A stretch of DNA of 64,000 nucleotides from Hysterangium stoloniferum (Eukaryota; Basidiomycota; Agaricomycetes; Hysterangiales; Hysterangiaceae), in contig WHVD01000143.1 in the NCBI GenBank assembly GCA_015178975.1, positions 145,967-209,966 of the forward strand, written 5' to 3'. Shown here piece by piece: positions 43,565-53,558 of the stretch. A program made the position numbers and the translations under genes. The notes under the pieces are model-generated. The model saw only the letters and a program-made list of their open reading frames with translations, had not been told where the DNA came from and did not search any database. Position 1 is the first letter of the stretch. Each line of letters starts with the position of its first letter.

Positions 43565-45799
43565 TCAAGTGGAATGATTGACCTTAGTTTTCTGGCATAT
43601 GTCACAGCTGTGAGTGTATGCCACACAGTCATGCAACATCCTCGGCCAGAAGAAACGGTCCTTCATCAGCTGAAAGAGTCTGTGACCACCTGCATGAGCT
43701 CCTTCAAAGGGGTTATCATGTATCAACTTGAGTATGGTTGACGTCATGCTGCTAGGAACACAGATTTGACTTTTCCAGTCTGAATCTCGAAAGAACAATA
43801 GCTTATTCTTGCCGATGAAATAATGCGAAGGGGTAGCTACCATGTTTGGAGAAATAGGATCGGCACCGTAATGATTTCTGAAGGCAGGATCTTTCTGGTA
43901 TCCATCACGAAGTTCCTTAGTGTAATTTTCGTCAATTTCTATAAGCAATTGGGGATTCGAGAGAGTAAAATTTGCCTCATCAATTTCATCGTTCCTGGGG
44001 AGGTTGTGCAAATCCCATTTTGTTTGGGGGACCTCTTCCATCGTTCTGACTGGTTCAACTAACTCGTGGTGAGTGAGAAAGATGGCCTTTTCTGCTGGTT
44101 TGTTCTCCCATAACATCTCGTTGTCATTCCGGTTGTAAAAATCCACTACAATTGGTAAAAGGTCGTTTCTTGTGGGGCTAGCACAATCAGGTACTCGAGG
44201 AAGTCTAGACAGTGGGTCAACATTGCTGTGTATCTGTCCCGCTCTATGTAAGATTTCCAGACCAGGGTATGCAGCGTATACTGCCCCCCATGTGGCCAGT
44301 CGACAATTGGTATTCTCGTAAGATCTGGCCCATTGTAGCGCCACATGGTCAGTGATCAGGAGGATATGTTCTCCCTCGATAAAGGGCTGGAAATGGACTA
44401 GTCCCTCTTTAGCAGCTAACGCCTCTCGCTCTGTGGCTGAGTAATTACTTTCTGCTTTCTTAAGCGTACGGCTCCAATAGGTGATGACACGCTTGACCAT
44501 GACACTGGTGTCATCAAAATCTGAGGCCCAGGAATCTGTCCAAGTAAATTCCAGCTCCTTGGTTTTATAATGAGTGACGAAAATGGGCATGTCTCGTGAT
44601 TGATTGAAGGCTGCTCTTGCTTGGGCATAAATTTTTGTATCCTTTAGGTCCTTAAGCGTCATCTTCTGTATTTGTTGAAGACAACATCCCAGCATGAAAT
44701 CCGAAGCATCTGTGTATAACCAATAAGGCATACCACTCACGGGGTGTCTGAGTACAGGGGCAGAGCTCAACACAACCTTAATGTCTTCAAAAGCTTGGGC
44801 ATGTTCAGAATCCCAGGTCCAACGAACTCCTTTCTTTAAGAGGTTGAAGAGCAGAGCAACCATCCAGGAGTAAAATGGTATGTACGTGGAAAAGTACAGG
44901 ACCATTCTGAGGAAACGTTGAAGATCTGCTATCCTAGAAGGCATAGCTAGTTCTAGTATAGCGGCAACCTTTTCTTGATGGGTCGAAAAACTGAGTCTAG
45001 ACACCTTATGTCCTAGTAATAGAATCGAATTATACCCAATATAGCACTTTTTATGCGAGAGAGTGATTCCCACTGCAATTATGGCTTGCAGAACCTGATC
45101 TAAATGCTCTAGATGATCATCCCATGTCTTAGAAAAGATCACGATGTCGTCAATATAAACTAGGCAGAATATCCATAAGTAAGGTGCAAGTACAGTCTGC
45201 ATAACTCTTTGGAATATAGAAGGTCCATTATGAAGTCCAAAGGGCATTCTCCTGAATTGCCACAGTCCTCGATGGGATCTGAAGGTGGTCTTCGGTTTGT
45301 CTTCTTCTAACATCTCAAGTTGGGTAAAGCCAGCTAGTGCATCAAAGGAAGACAGGACGTTGGATCCTGAAAGCGCTTGCATGATTTCCGACTGGTGTGG
45401 CAGTGGGAACTTGTCGGGAACTGTTAGACTGTTCAACTTTCTATAGTCAATCACCACTCGCGGTTTCCTGTTGCGATAGATGACAAAGGCTGGCACCCCC
45501 CAAGGACTCTTGGATGGTTCGATTACTCCCTGTTGAAACCAAGTATCCATTTGTTCGTCAATGACTTTCCTATTAGCTGGGGAGGTTGTAAACATTGACA
45601 TTGAAATAGGTTGCACACCTTCCTTTAACAGAACATTGACTTTCACATCTACTTGTCCTAAATGTCCGTTTACTCCAAAGGCTTGGATGTTCTTAGTTAA
45701 TACTGACTCCAAGTGGGAGGAGATGTCAGTAGAAATGTCAGGTCCTAAATTAACCAGTTTATGCAGGTCCTCCACACGAAACATTTCCATGGTGGCCAC
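43565..45799 (-). CDS. pol: Gyp3 reverse transcriptase, RNase H and integrase zinc domain (744-codon open frame)
   Basis: Long uninterrupted pol segment. RT: EPSKSPWGVPAFVIYRNRKP, RVVIDYRKLNSLTVPDKFPL, SSFDALAGFTQLEM, RRMPFGLHNGPSIFQRVMQ and the catalytic CLVYIDDIVIFSKTWDDH. RNase H: YWLYTDASDFMLGCCLQQ, SATEREALAAKEGLVHFQPF, HILLITDHVALQWARS. The integrase HHCC site is HDNPFEGAHAGGHRLFQLMK ... CVAYTHSCDICQKTK. It lies downstream of protease in the same polyprotein, separated by a TGA near 45870. The ATG at 45799 is not a real start; the product would be Gag-Pol. Confidence 0.95.
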   Translation of the reverse strand: MATMEMFRVEDLHKLVNLGPDISTDISSHLESVLTKNIQAFGVNGHLGQVDVKVNVLLKEGVQPISMSMFTTSPANRKVIDEQMDTWFQQGVIEPSKSPWGVPAFVIYRNRKPRVVIDYRKLNSLTVPDKFPLPHQSEIMQALSGSNVLSSFDALAGFTQLEMLEEDKPKTTFRSHRGLWQFRRMPFGLHNGPSIFQRVMQTVLAPYLWIFCLVYIDDIVIFSKTWDDHLEHLDQVLQAIIAVGITLSHKKCYIGYNSILLLGHKVSRLSFSTHQEKVAAILELAMPSRIADLQRFLRMVLYFSTYIPFYSWMVALLFNLLKKGVRWTWDSEHAQAFEDIKVVLSSAPVLRHPVSGMPYWLYTDASDFMLGCCLQQIQKMTLKDLKDTKIYAQARAAFNQSRDMPIFVTHYKTKELEFTWTDSWASDFDDTSVMVKRVITYWSRTLKKAESNYSATEREALAAKEGLVHFQPFIEGEHILLITDHVALQWARSYENTNCRLATWGAVYAAYPGLEILHRAGQIHSNVDPLSRLPRVPDCASPTRNDLLPIVVDFYNRNDNEMLWENKPAEKAIFLTHHELVEPVRTMEEVPQTKWDLHNLPRNDEIDEANFTLSNPQLLIEIDENYTKELRDGYQKDPAFRNHYGADPISPNMVATPSHYFIGKNKLLFFRDSDWKSQICVPSSMTSTILKLIHDNPFEGAHAGGHRLFQLMKDRFFWPRMLHDCVAYTHSCDICQKTKVNHST

Positions 45800-45868
45800 C
45801 TCTGATGTTTTAGGGCCTGCCGGGTCGAAATCGTCTGCGAATTCCCATTCTGGGGGCTGTCCAAGAGA

Positions 45869-47028
45869 TCAAGGATTAAGGACATGCTCCTCTTCTATTC
45901 TTGATAAGCTTTCTACTAGGTGAGCAATCTTGGTTGCCGTTGACTGCATCGATGCCTTCTCAGTCGGAGATCTAGGTGTTTGGGCCCATTTGTTTGCATC
46001 ATGAATTAATCCAATGGTTTCCCCTCGTCTAATGATTCTTGGTGTCAGAGAGGGGTTAGTGAGAGGTATCACGGCGCTTTCCTTAGAGATAGAAGTAGTG
46101 GGAGCGGCTAATATACTTCCATCATCATTCTGCAAGACAACTCCCTCAACTATCCATTGGTCACTGATAAGATCTCTGACAAAGATTGGTACTAGTCGAG
46201 CGGATTCTGGTTTTATAGTACAGTCCTGCAGGGCCCATGCGGCTCTTTCAGTACACACCCCTTTGTCTGGTTGGAAGTCAATTCAGGTGAGTCATTGGCT
46301 AGTTCCTCAAGGGGGATCTTGCTAATCGAGAAGACTAAAGGCTGCAGCTCCTTGGAAGAACTGGCTGGGATAGACCCCGCCCTCCCTGGTAGAATCAATC
46401 TAGAGCCCAGTGGTTGGTCTCGTAGTGTCCCAATCTCATAGATCACGTGAAAGTCCTCTCTGAGAAGAATCGGAATGGTCATGCCTTGGACAATGTACAT
46501 TTCAGCGGTAAATCTAAGGAGCATACCGGTGTCATCTTTGAGATAAATGGGGACACTGACGTATCCTAATACTTTAGCATTACCGGTAAGCTGTACAAGG
46601 TGCAACTTGAGTCCTTGCTTGAGCTTGGGGCGGTCCTCTAATACCTTATAGAAGTCCTCCAAAATTAAGGAGAGGTCAGCCCCAGCATCCAGCCTGATTT
46701 TAATAGGATTAGAGGCTTCTGAGTTCCCTACGCATCCATAGATGTGTAATGCTAAGATCCCAATACTGGAATATCCACCCAGGGAGTCCCTTCTGTGGTA
46801 AATAATGGTCAAATCCTCCTTCATAAGTCGACTGGATTGTGGGTATTGGACTCTGGGTCTTTTGCTTTCTTTTCTTGTAGTGAGTTTGACATTCCTCCTG
46901 ACGTGTCTACCATTAGGTATCTCGGGTGTAGCGTTCAGAAGGGAGTCATCCACTTCAGAGTCTGACTCGTCACAAGGAATTAAGTTGGGTAATGGTCCTG
47001 GGTCAAAGGGGAAGCTCTTCTCCTCCAA
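45869..47028 (-). pseudogene. pol: Gyp3 end of gag, aspartic protease and spacer
   Basis: The frame 47028-46213 runs from the gag C-terminus through protease without a stop, so gag and pol are one polyprotein in this family. The protease is NPIKIRLDAGADLSLILEDF with D-A-G in place of D-S/T-G, then YKVLEDRPKLKQGLKLHLVQ and IPILLREDFHVIYEIGTLRD. After a frameshift at about 46215 the spacer continues (ESARLVPIFVRDLISDQWIV, LTPRIIRRGETIGLIHDANK). The homologue at 62.7 kb has D-M-G at the same site. Confidence 0.85.
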
Positions 47029-49864
47029 TCCCTCTGACTCAGAGGGATCCTCTATAATGTAGGTCTGACTTATTTCCTTAGATCAGTTCACAAATACTTC
47101 CTCGTTGACGATTTCCTCAATGGTGGGGGGTTCAGGTCACGATAAGGCTCCCGTCTCAGTCAGACCTTTCTGGTTCTGATGATGAGGTCTAGCCAGTCTC
47201 CTTTCTCAATAAAATCACAGTCTGATATAGAAACATAGACTTGCGATGCCTCGTTCTCATTTGAAGATGGATTCACATCTGAAACAACGTTGTCCTCTAG
47301 ACAGAAATGAAAATCAATTCCTCATCAACATTATGTACTTGTCCCTGTATGCTTAATCCATAAACCGTTTCATAAGCCCTCTGATCCTCCACCTCCTCAG
47401 TTGGGTTCTGTGTGGAGCATTTGTTAATAGAGACATTATGTGACATCCTACCCGCGTGAGGGCAGTCAATCTTAAAATGCTCTAAACTCCCACAAATCCA
47501 GCACTCCTTCGGAGGTTTAGCGACGCTTTTCTTGTCACTTCATTCAAAAAAGAACTTGCCGTGCTTCTTACCCTGTTTCACGTTAGCTCTCCTAGGGACG
47601 GTCTTGTCTTCGACTTCGCCGAGAAGGACATGGCCTCGACTAGTGGGGTCGATTCCCCCAGAGTATTCTTCCTCATGCCAGGGATCCGACTCTTCCTGTT
47701 CGGCAATCATGACTCTAGGTTTCTGAAATCGATAACACTCTCAATGTGTTTGAACCCAAGCGTTAATCAGAGCCTCTTGTAAATTGTTAGCATAAGTCTG
47801 CAGGCTCATGATGTCATCGATAGGTTGTCCCTGTAGAAGGTAAAGCCATTCTGTGGGCAGCATCAGGATGAGTCTGCGCATTTTGTCCTTTCGATTTTGG
47901 TGGAACCCATACAAGAATCGATAGAGCTTAACCCTCGGTTGGATGTAGTGAACGGGTGTCTCGTGATCATGACCGGCTTGTCGAAAGTTCATGGCTTCCC
48001 ATTCTAAAGCTAGGGATTCACGCCAACGAGTTCCAAGTAGTCCCTCTACAATTCCCCAAAGGAACGATCCGTGAGATCAACTGAATTCAGTGCGATGTTC
48101 ACGGTCCAGGGTGCTCCACCAGATCTTGGCATCGCCGGTGAGTCGTCTTGGCAGAGCGACTCCTAACAATGTGCTCATGGAGTCTGAGATCTTCGAGAGA
48201 CTCATAATATCCATGATGTAGTCCAAAGCCTTGGATTGAGTTCCATCGTATTCGGGAAGGTCCGACCATTTTATCTTGATGTCGTTGGTGTTAAGAGCGA
48301 TCTTTTTATCCTTAGGTAAGTCATCGATAAGTGTGCTGGCTCGAGGCTGCATCGGAGTTCGAAAGGGAGGGTTAGGTACTCCACCGTGATGCCCCCCACA
48401 TCCTGAATTCCCTCCATAGCTTGAATCACTAGAACTCCCGGATGAACTGCTAGGGGGTCCTCCTGATGGCAGAAAGGGATTCAAGGAGATCGGCAGGGAA
48501 TGGTGGAGATCAACTGGATTCAGTGATCCTCAACCAGCAAATGGACCAGCTATACCCTCGGTGAATGCGTTAGAGAAGGACGGTCGACCCCTGTTGGCGA
48601 CTGATTGATTCCTAGTCGCAGGTTGCTCGTTACCAAAGTTAGGATTACCCAGAATTCATTTGAATGTGACGTGAGAGCGGTGAATCCCCTGGTGGGGTGC
48701 AGGGCTAGGTTCCATCGCGATTTCTCTCTTGATTTCAATTGTATTCAAAGGTCGACGCAGCTGAGGCTGATAGAGGGGAGTGCAGACTTCAATCCCCTTT
48801 CCCTGAAGATGATCTGCAACCTGCATCCTCATATCCAATGGGAAGTCTTGCAGAATGAAAGGACAATTGAGCAAGTGAAGAAAACGAGTATCAGGAGATC
48901 CATTTAGGTTGCAGACAAACGAACTAGTCGTGGAGATGGGCAAATTGGGCACTTGAATCGAGTTATTATAAGAGTAAAGCACTTCCAAAACCATCTTGTT
49001 GAGTCTCCTCTGATTTCGCTTCAACCGGCCCCTTAGAGTAAAGTACGCGAACGATGTATTTCGCGTGACTCCATTAAGAGATTCCTCTAACATTCGAATG
49101 TACATGTACTGATAGTCGATCTTGGGCACGATGTGATCCCCACTGAGTAGGACGTGAAGGATTTGTAATGCATCATCGTGTGTACGGAGCACTTCGAGAA
49201 GTAGAGAGAATATTTCCCGCTTGAAAATCATCCTTCCCCCCTCCATAATGGAAATAACTTCATTCGACCATTCAGGAATTGAGTGAGTTAGATGCTCAAG
49301 GGTTACTGGTTGCATAAATAAGTCCTGCACCGATAAGATGGCCTGATAACAACCTAACCAGACTGCTACAGTCACTGGTAAATAAGGGTAATCTGTATCA
49401 TATTCCCCTACGAAAGGAGTGACCTGATCTGTGGGGATTCGATCGGCATAGTACATGTCCCATTGCATATTGATAGGTTCAGCGTAAACCATATGACCCC
49501 CAAAGAACTGCTTGAGGATGACCTGCCTTGGCGGGAACGAGAGAACAGGCTCGGGCGCATGGGTAGGCTCAACATTAGCTCCAGAAGTGCTCAACTGCCC
49601 TGTTGGTGGATGTTCCACCTGAGGATCAGGAGGATTATTCATTGGCGGTTGGGCTGCTACTTCAGGGGAATCCTCAGAAGGAACCGGTTTTTGAAAGGTC
49701 AAAGACGACTTCCTCATGGTGACGTTATGGGGTGGTTCCAGACTAGCAGGTCCTTGATGAGGTTTTGAACTACTCAGGGTAATTGAAGATCTCGGTGTTT
49801 GGTTCTTGCCAGTGGTCATTTGCATACTTAGAATTTGATAGTTGAATAAAACACTTTTCTTCAT
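47029..49864 (-). pseudogene. gag: Gyp3 gag, broken copy
   Basis: The N-terminal frame (49864-48656, 402 codons) includes MQMTTGKNQTPRSSITLSSS, RQVILKQFFGGHMVYAEPIN and KRNQRRLNKMVLEVLYSYNN. Further frames cover the capsid part (48484-48077, IKWSDLPEYDGTQSKALDYI; 47992-47741, MNFRQAGHDHETPVHYIQPR) and the zinc knuckle CWICGSLEHFKIDC at about 47500-47460. The plus-strand relative at 59585-62662 is one open frame, so the breaks here are secondary. Confidence 0.92.
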
Positions 49865-49876
49865 AGGGAAAGAGTG

Positions 49877-49895
49877 GTCTGGCCCGGATCACCAC
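49877..49895 (-). promoter_or_regulatory. Gyp3 primer-binding site
   Basis: On the minus strand directly after the 5' LTR the sequence is GTGGTGATCCGGGCCAGACC. TGG one base inside the LTR edge pairs with the CCA end of a tRNA. The relative at 59509 has GTGGTGATCCGAGCCGGACC. The tRNA species was not identified. Confidence 0.6.
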
Positions 49896-50533
49896 TGTGA
49901 AGAGTGGTGGAAGTTCTAACCATTCTATATACGAAGAATATTGACCGTTTAGGTATGACACTGAGATGTATTGACTGTCTAAGTCTAATACAGGCCAAAC
50001 GTGTATTGACCACTTATGTAGTTCAATACGGTTGAATGAAGTAGCTATCTAAAGTAGAATAGAGAGCTAGAACGAATAAAGAGAATCGACTGTTAAGTAC
50101 GATTCTAGATGACTACTCGAGTGTAAAATAGAGTAACGAGAGAGCCAAGTGATAGAGTAGCGTGGATGTAGTCCGTGTGGATTGAGATAAAGATGGAGTT
50201 TTGACTGGTACAGTTCGAAACTCTGATTGCATAGATAGTTAAAGCCCGTCTGTGACGGTCGAGATAATACCCCAATCACAACTTACAGGACACAATTGGT
50301 GTCTTGGGTAAGTCGTGGTTGTGGGGTAAAAAGTGTCTGAGTTTTAACTACGGGCACTAGAATACATAAGTCTGGTGTGTATGTGCCCACAAGAGTTGAT
50401 GTACCACATACATAGGTCATCGAACTAATTATAAGTGTATAATAAAATAGAGAGAAAGTAGAAATAATAAAGGAAATATAGTATGAGCTCATCCGACTAT
50501 ATTTCCTGAGTATATTTCACCATACCTCTCACA
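49896..50533 (-). repeat. Gyp3 5' LTR (right)
   Basis: 638 bp, partner of 39114-39747. Differences are almost all CG versus TG or CA. It carries the same hairpin at about 50471-50506. Confidence 0.94.
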
Positions 50534-51125
50534 CTGAGCCCCATTCCCATTATAGTCAATGACCTCTCATGATTCGGACTCTGCTCCTGCTCTGTTCCTG
50601 TTATGGTTTTATGACCTGTCACGATTCAGACTCTGCTCCATTCCGTCCCATTCCTAACACCAAGTTTGGTGTTTACTTATCGCATTTTATGTTTGTTAGT
50701 TTTGTTTTCATTATTACTGGATTTGGTATGTTATTCATTCCACAGTCTATATAGTCTGGCAGATGTTGTACATACAATACAGTCAGAAAATCAGCTTAGA
50801 TTCTCCCCAGTAATCTTAGTATATTTTCCGCTCTAAACTCCTCTTTGAATCACACTGCTCTTACTAGTTGGAGCCCATGGGCTCCAACACATCTATCACT
50901 CAACCCCCGACTTATCTATCTCCCTGACCTCTTGACCCATGACCTCTCAACCCAAAACCTCATGACCCATGACCCCTGCCCAGACTCCCTGGGATTCCCA
51001 TCTGCCTGTTTGAAATTGGACAAAACAATCTCGCGAGGGTGCAGCCTATAAGCTGAAGCCAAGTCCTACCAGATTTCCTGCAGGTTTCTCAGGAAACCCT
51101 CTGTGTATGCACCCTTAACAACCAC

Positions 51126-51452
51126 AGACTTCATCCCAGCTACTTTTAGTCTACAATGCACTGTTTGAGGATGGAGTGACTGATTAGTGATAGTTCAAAG
51201 TGCCTTTGTTGCATCTACAGCTATATCAGCCTTCCCAGAGCTGATAAGGCATCATGCAAAACAGATATTGGCTGTAGAGAGTTTGGAAGAGTGACCACCA
51301 GAGGCCCTAGAAAGGTGGGAATCATATTCAGAGTGAAGTTTAGAGTTAGTAACAAATCCATAGCCAGTAGAAAGTGAAATGTGTTTGGCAGAATAGCTAG
51401 CATCAAGTAGAGAAAGGATCTCATGCTGGGCAGCAGGGGAAAGGGGATGCAT
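51126..51452 (-). pseudogene. TcM transposase, N-terminal part (helix-turn-helix)
   Basis: DNA-binding end of the Tc1-like transposase: MHPLSPAAQHEILSLLDASY, SAKHISLSTGYGF and SRASGGHSSKLS, then in a second frame SSGKADIAVDATKALSTITN, QSLHPQTVHCRLKVAGMKSV. The last codons meet the ACCAC target copy, and the frame resumes at 38803 with KKKRLLLSKK. One stop after STANICFA and degraded helix residues make it inactive. Confidence 0.88.
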
Positions 51453-52098
51453 AGTTGGAATTAGGAGAATCTTAGCTGTGAGAGCCCTTTGACTTATACT
51501 TTAGCACAACATGATCACACAACATGTTGAAAAAACATAAACAAGTGCAAACAATCAAGATAGTGCATGATGTTCATAGGAGGATAGTCACACTTCATTG
51601 AATATACAAAATTTTATGGAAAAGTCCTCATATTTTTAAGTGAGACTATTTCCTTTGGCTATGACTATATGTTTTAGAAGTTTATATTTCATTACCCCAA
51701 AATTTTATCTTTAAAACTTGTATACTCTTTTAAAATATGCACAAATGTCATGGTTAACCAAAATTATTTGGATTATGACTTAATCTTTGGGATGAGATGC
51801 ATTCTCTAGTATCTCTGTGACTTTTAAAATGTAGTTCATATATGTAATTTAAATTTATTTGGTTTAGAAAGTTAACCAGAACTATCTGGCCAACCAATCC
51901 ATGTTATGAAATTTATCCCCAAAAGGATAATCTATATATGTTTATTTGACTAACTTTTGTCAGATACAAGATAAATATTAATATTTCCTTATTCTCCAGA
52001 ATGTCATCTGATAGACTGAATTTGATTAAATATTAATTTTACAACAAACAATATAAAATATATATACTTTAGTGGATAAATAACTTTTAAAGTTTTGG
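51453..52098. other. TcM 5' non-coding region
   Basis: Very AT-rich sequence between the transposase start and the right inverted repeat of TcM, cut at 52104 by a Gyp2 solo LTR. No ORF or further element was recognised. Confidence 0.6.
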
Positions 52099-52103
52099 GT
52101 TAT

Positions 52104-53321
52104 TGTTAAGGTGCGTACATGGAGGGTTTCCAAAGAAACCTGCAGGAAAGCCAGTAGGACTTGGCTTCAGCTTATAGGCTGCACCCTCATGAGATCGCCT
52201 TGTCCAATTTCAAATGGGCAGATGGGAATCCTGGGGAGTCTGGGTGGGGTTCGTGGGTTGAGAGGTCATGGGTCCAAGATAGATAAGTTGGAGGTTGAGT
52301 GATAGATGCATCGGAGCCTGTGGGCTCTGACTAGTAAAAGTGGTGTGTTTCAAAGAGGAGTTTAGAGCGGAAAATATACTAAGATTACTGGGGAATCTAA
52401 GCTGATTTTCTGACTGGATTGTATGTACAACATCTGCCAGACTATATAGACTGTGGAATGAATGTCATACCAAATCCAGTAATAATGAAAACTAAACTAG
52501 CAAACATAAAATGAGATAAATAAACACCAAACTTGGTGTTAGGAATGGGACGGAACAGAGCAGAGTCTGAATTGTGACAGGTCATAAAACCATAATGGGA
52601 ATGGAGCAGGAGCGGAGTCCAAATTGTGACAGGTCATTTGACTATAACGGGAACGGGGCTCAGTTAGAGGGCTGATGGGTTTTCCAAGTGGGGTCCAGTG
52701 ACTGATGCGTGGGACAGAGTCAGACATATGTAGACAGGGATGGAGTCCGGCAGGTATTCCACTGTGAAGAGTGGTGGAAGTTCTTACCATTCTATATACA
52801 AAGAAATGAGCAGAATGGGAAGAAGGATGATTTGAGTGGAGGCCTCGACTGTTATAGTTCGAGGCCAGAAGTGTTCGCTAGCTCAGATAATGCTACCTAT
52901 GTGGTAGCTGACATGTTACCCTGATCACCACTCACTGTAGACCTAGTTTATGTCTTACAAGTGGTGGTGCTTGGGTAAAAGTGTGTCTGAGTTTCATTTG
53001 GTGCCGAGTGCACCCACAAGTATACACAAAGCTTCGAACTAATGAAATGGTGCAATATTCAAAGAATATACAGGATAGAAAAATATGAATAAAATGTGTA
53101 AAATATAAATAAAATAAAAGGAGTGTTTTACCACAATGAAACTGTGGTAAAAGCACACTCCTCACATCCGGTGACTAATACATGAAGTAACAAAGTTGAA
53201 TGTAAACAAGTCTGACATATGGAGTCTGGCGGGAATTCTGGTAAACTGACAATTGGTGTGTATAGGGTGCGGGTGCATATAAGTTAGTGCCTGGAGTCCA
53301 GTGGGAATCCCAGTTGTAACA
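52104..53321 (-). mobile_element. Gyp2-family solo LTR in TcM, split by a Gyp3-like solo LTR, TSD GTTAT
   Basis: TGTTAAGGTGCGTACATG to ATCCCAGTTGTAACA, flanked by GTTAT (52099-52103 and 53322-53326). Same orientation as Gyp2. The inner 52763-53166 is a separate insertion. Confidence 0.93.
52763..53166 (-). mobile_element. Solo LTR related to Gyp3 (404 bp)
   Basis: It starts TGTGAAGAGTGGTGGAAGTT like Gyp3 but is shorter and ends CACACTCCTCACA. On the minus strand it shares TTCGAAGCTTTGTGTATAC and a TTTTACCCA block with the LTR at 58866. It lies in a Gyp2 solo LTR at the site TATTCCGG; the target duplication is imperfect (TCCAC and TCCGG). It has a 10-bp stem hairpin TTTTACCACA / TGTGGTAAAA at 53128-53154. 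Confidence 0.88.
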
Positions 53322-53340
53322 GTTATCCTCCATACAAGAG

Positions 53341-53556
53341 CCTGTCAGCAACAAAAGGTATCCAATGAACCTTCTATATGAAAATATTCATATTGTTACC
53401 ATATATGGAGATTACACAATCACATTATGTCATATCAAACTATGCATGATAGAGCATGTTGACAAATATTTTGGTGATTTTTATTATTTTATCTACTGAC
53501 ATATAAGGTATGTAAGTTGAAACTGCAAAACATTGGATATGTTTTGTGAGTCACTG
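53341..53556. repeat. TcM right terminal inverted repeat
   Basis: Reverse complement of 31220-31436 with scattered mismatches. It ends TTTTGTGAGTCACTG followed by the TA target copy. Confidence 0.92.
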
Positions 53557-53558
53557 TA

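Larger units (their letters stand above)
39114..50533 (-). mobile_element. Gyp3: 11.4-kb Ty3/gypsy chromovirus with extra ORF region, TSD CTGAG
   Basis: The LTRs (39114-39747, 49896-50533) begin TGTGAAGAGTGGTGGAAG and end CTCTCACA on the plus strand. They are flanked by CTGAG (39109-39113, 50534-50538). On the minus strand from the right LTR come a primer-binding site, gag, protease, RT, RNase H, integrase, chromodomain, then about 2.5 kb of further coding sequence, then a polypurine tract and the 3' LTR. The family is also present at 58.9-64 kb. The two LTRs differ mostly at CpG positions, so this is one of the younger layers. Confidence 0.95.
38804..51120 (+). mobile_element. Gyp2-family solo LTR, split by Gyp3, inside the TcM transposase gene
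   Basis: The left part (38804-39113) starts TGTTACGACCGGAATTCC and the right part (50534-51120) ends GTATGCACCCTTAACA. The flanks are ACCAC (38799-38803 and 51121-51125). Its sense is opposite to the other Gyp2 LTRs. Between the parts lies Gyp3 with TSD CTGAG. No Gyp2 internal sequence is present, so it had already become a solo LTR, or it recombined around Gyp3. Confidence 0.94.
31220..53556 (-). mobile_element. TcM: Tc1/mariner transposon, whole span including nested insertions
   Basis: The terminal inverted repeats (31220-31436 and 53341-53556) start CAGTGACTCACAAAA and are flanked by TA (31218-31219, 53557-53558), the Tc1/mariner target. Joining the outer flanks restores the Gyp1 codons K-I-Y-T-D-H-H without losing a base. 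Inside, the transposase is on the minus strand in two parts (N-terminal 51452-51126, C-terminal 38803-38130). The rest is later insertions: copia at 31462-38124, a Gyp2 solo LTR at 38804-51120 and another at 52104-53321. The native length is about 2.1 kb. Confidence 0.93.

Noticed and set aside
22364..53321. Regularly repeated LTR sequences as a CRISPR-like array
   Set aside because: The repeats are long LTRs with target duplications in a eukaryotic genome; there is no short repeat-spacer pattern.
31218..53558. A 22-kb giant transposon (Polinton- or Starship-like) bounded by the 217-bp inverted repeats
   Set aside because: The TA duplication and the split Tc1-like transposase explain the ends; the interior is later insertions, and no polymerase, capsid or tyrosine recombinase was found.
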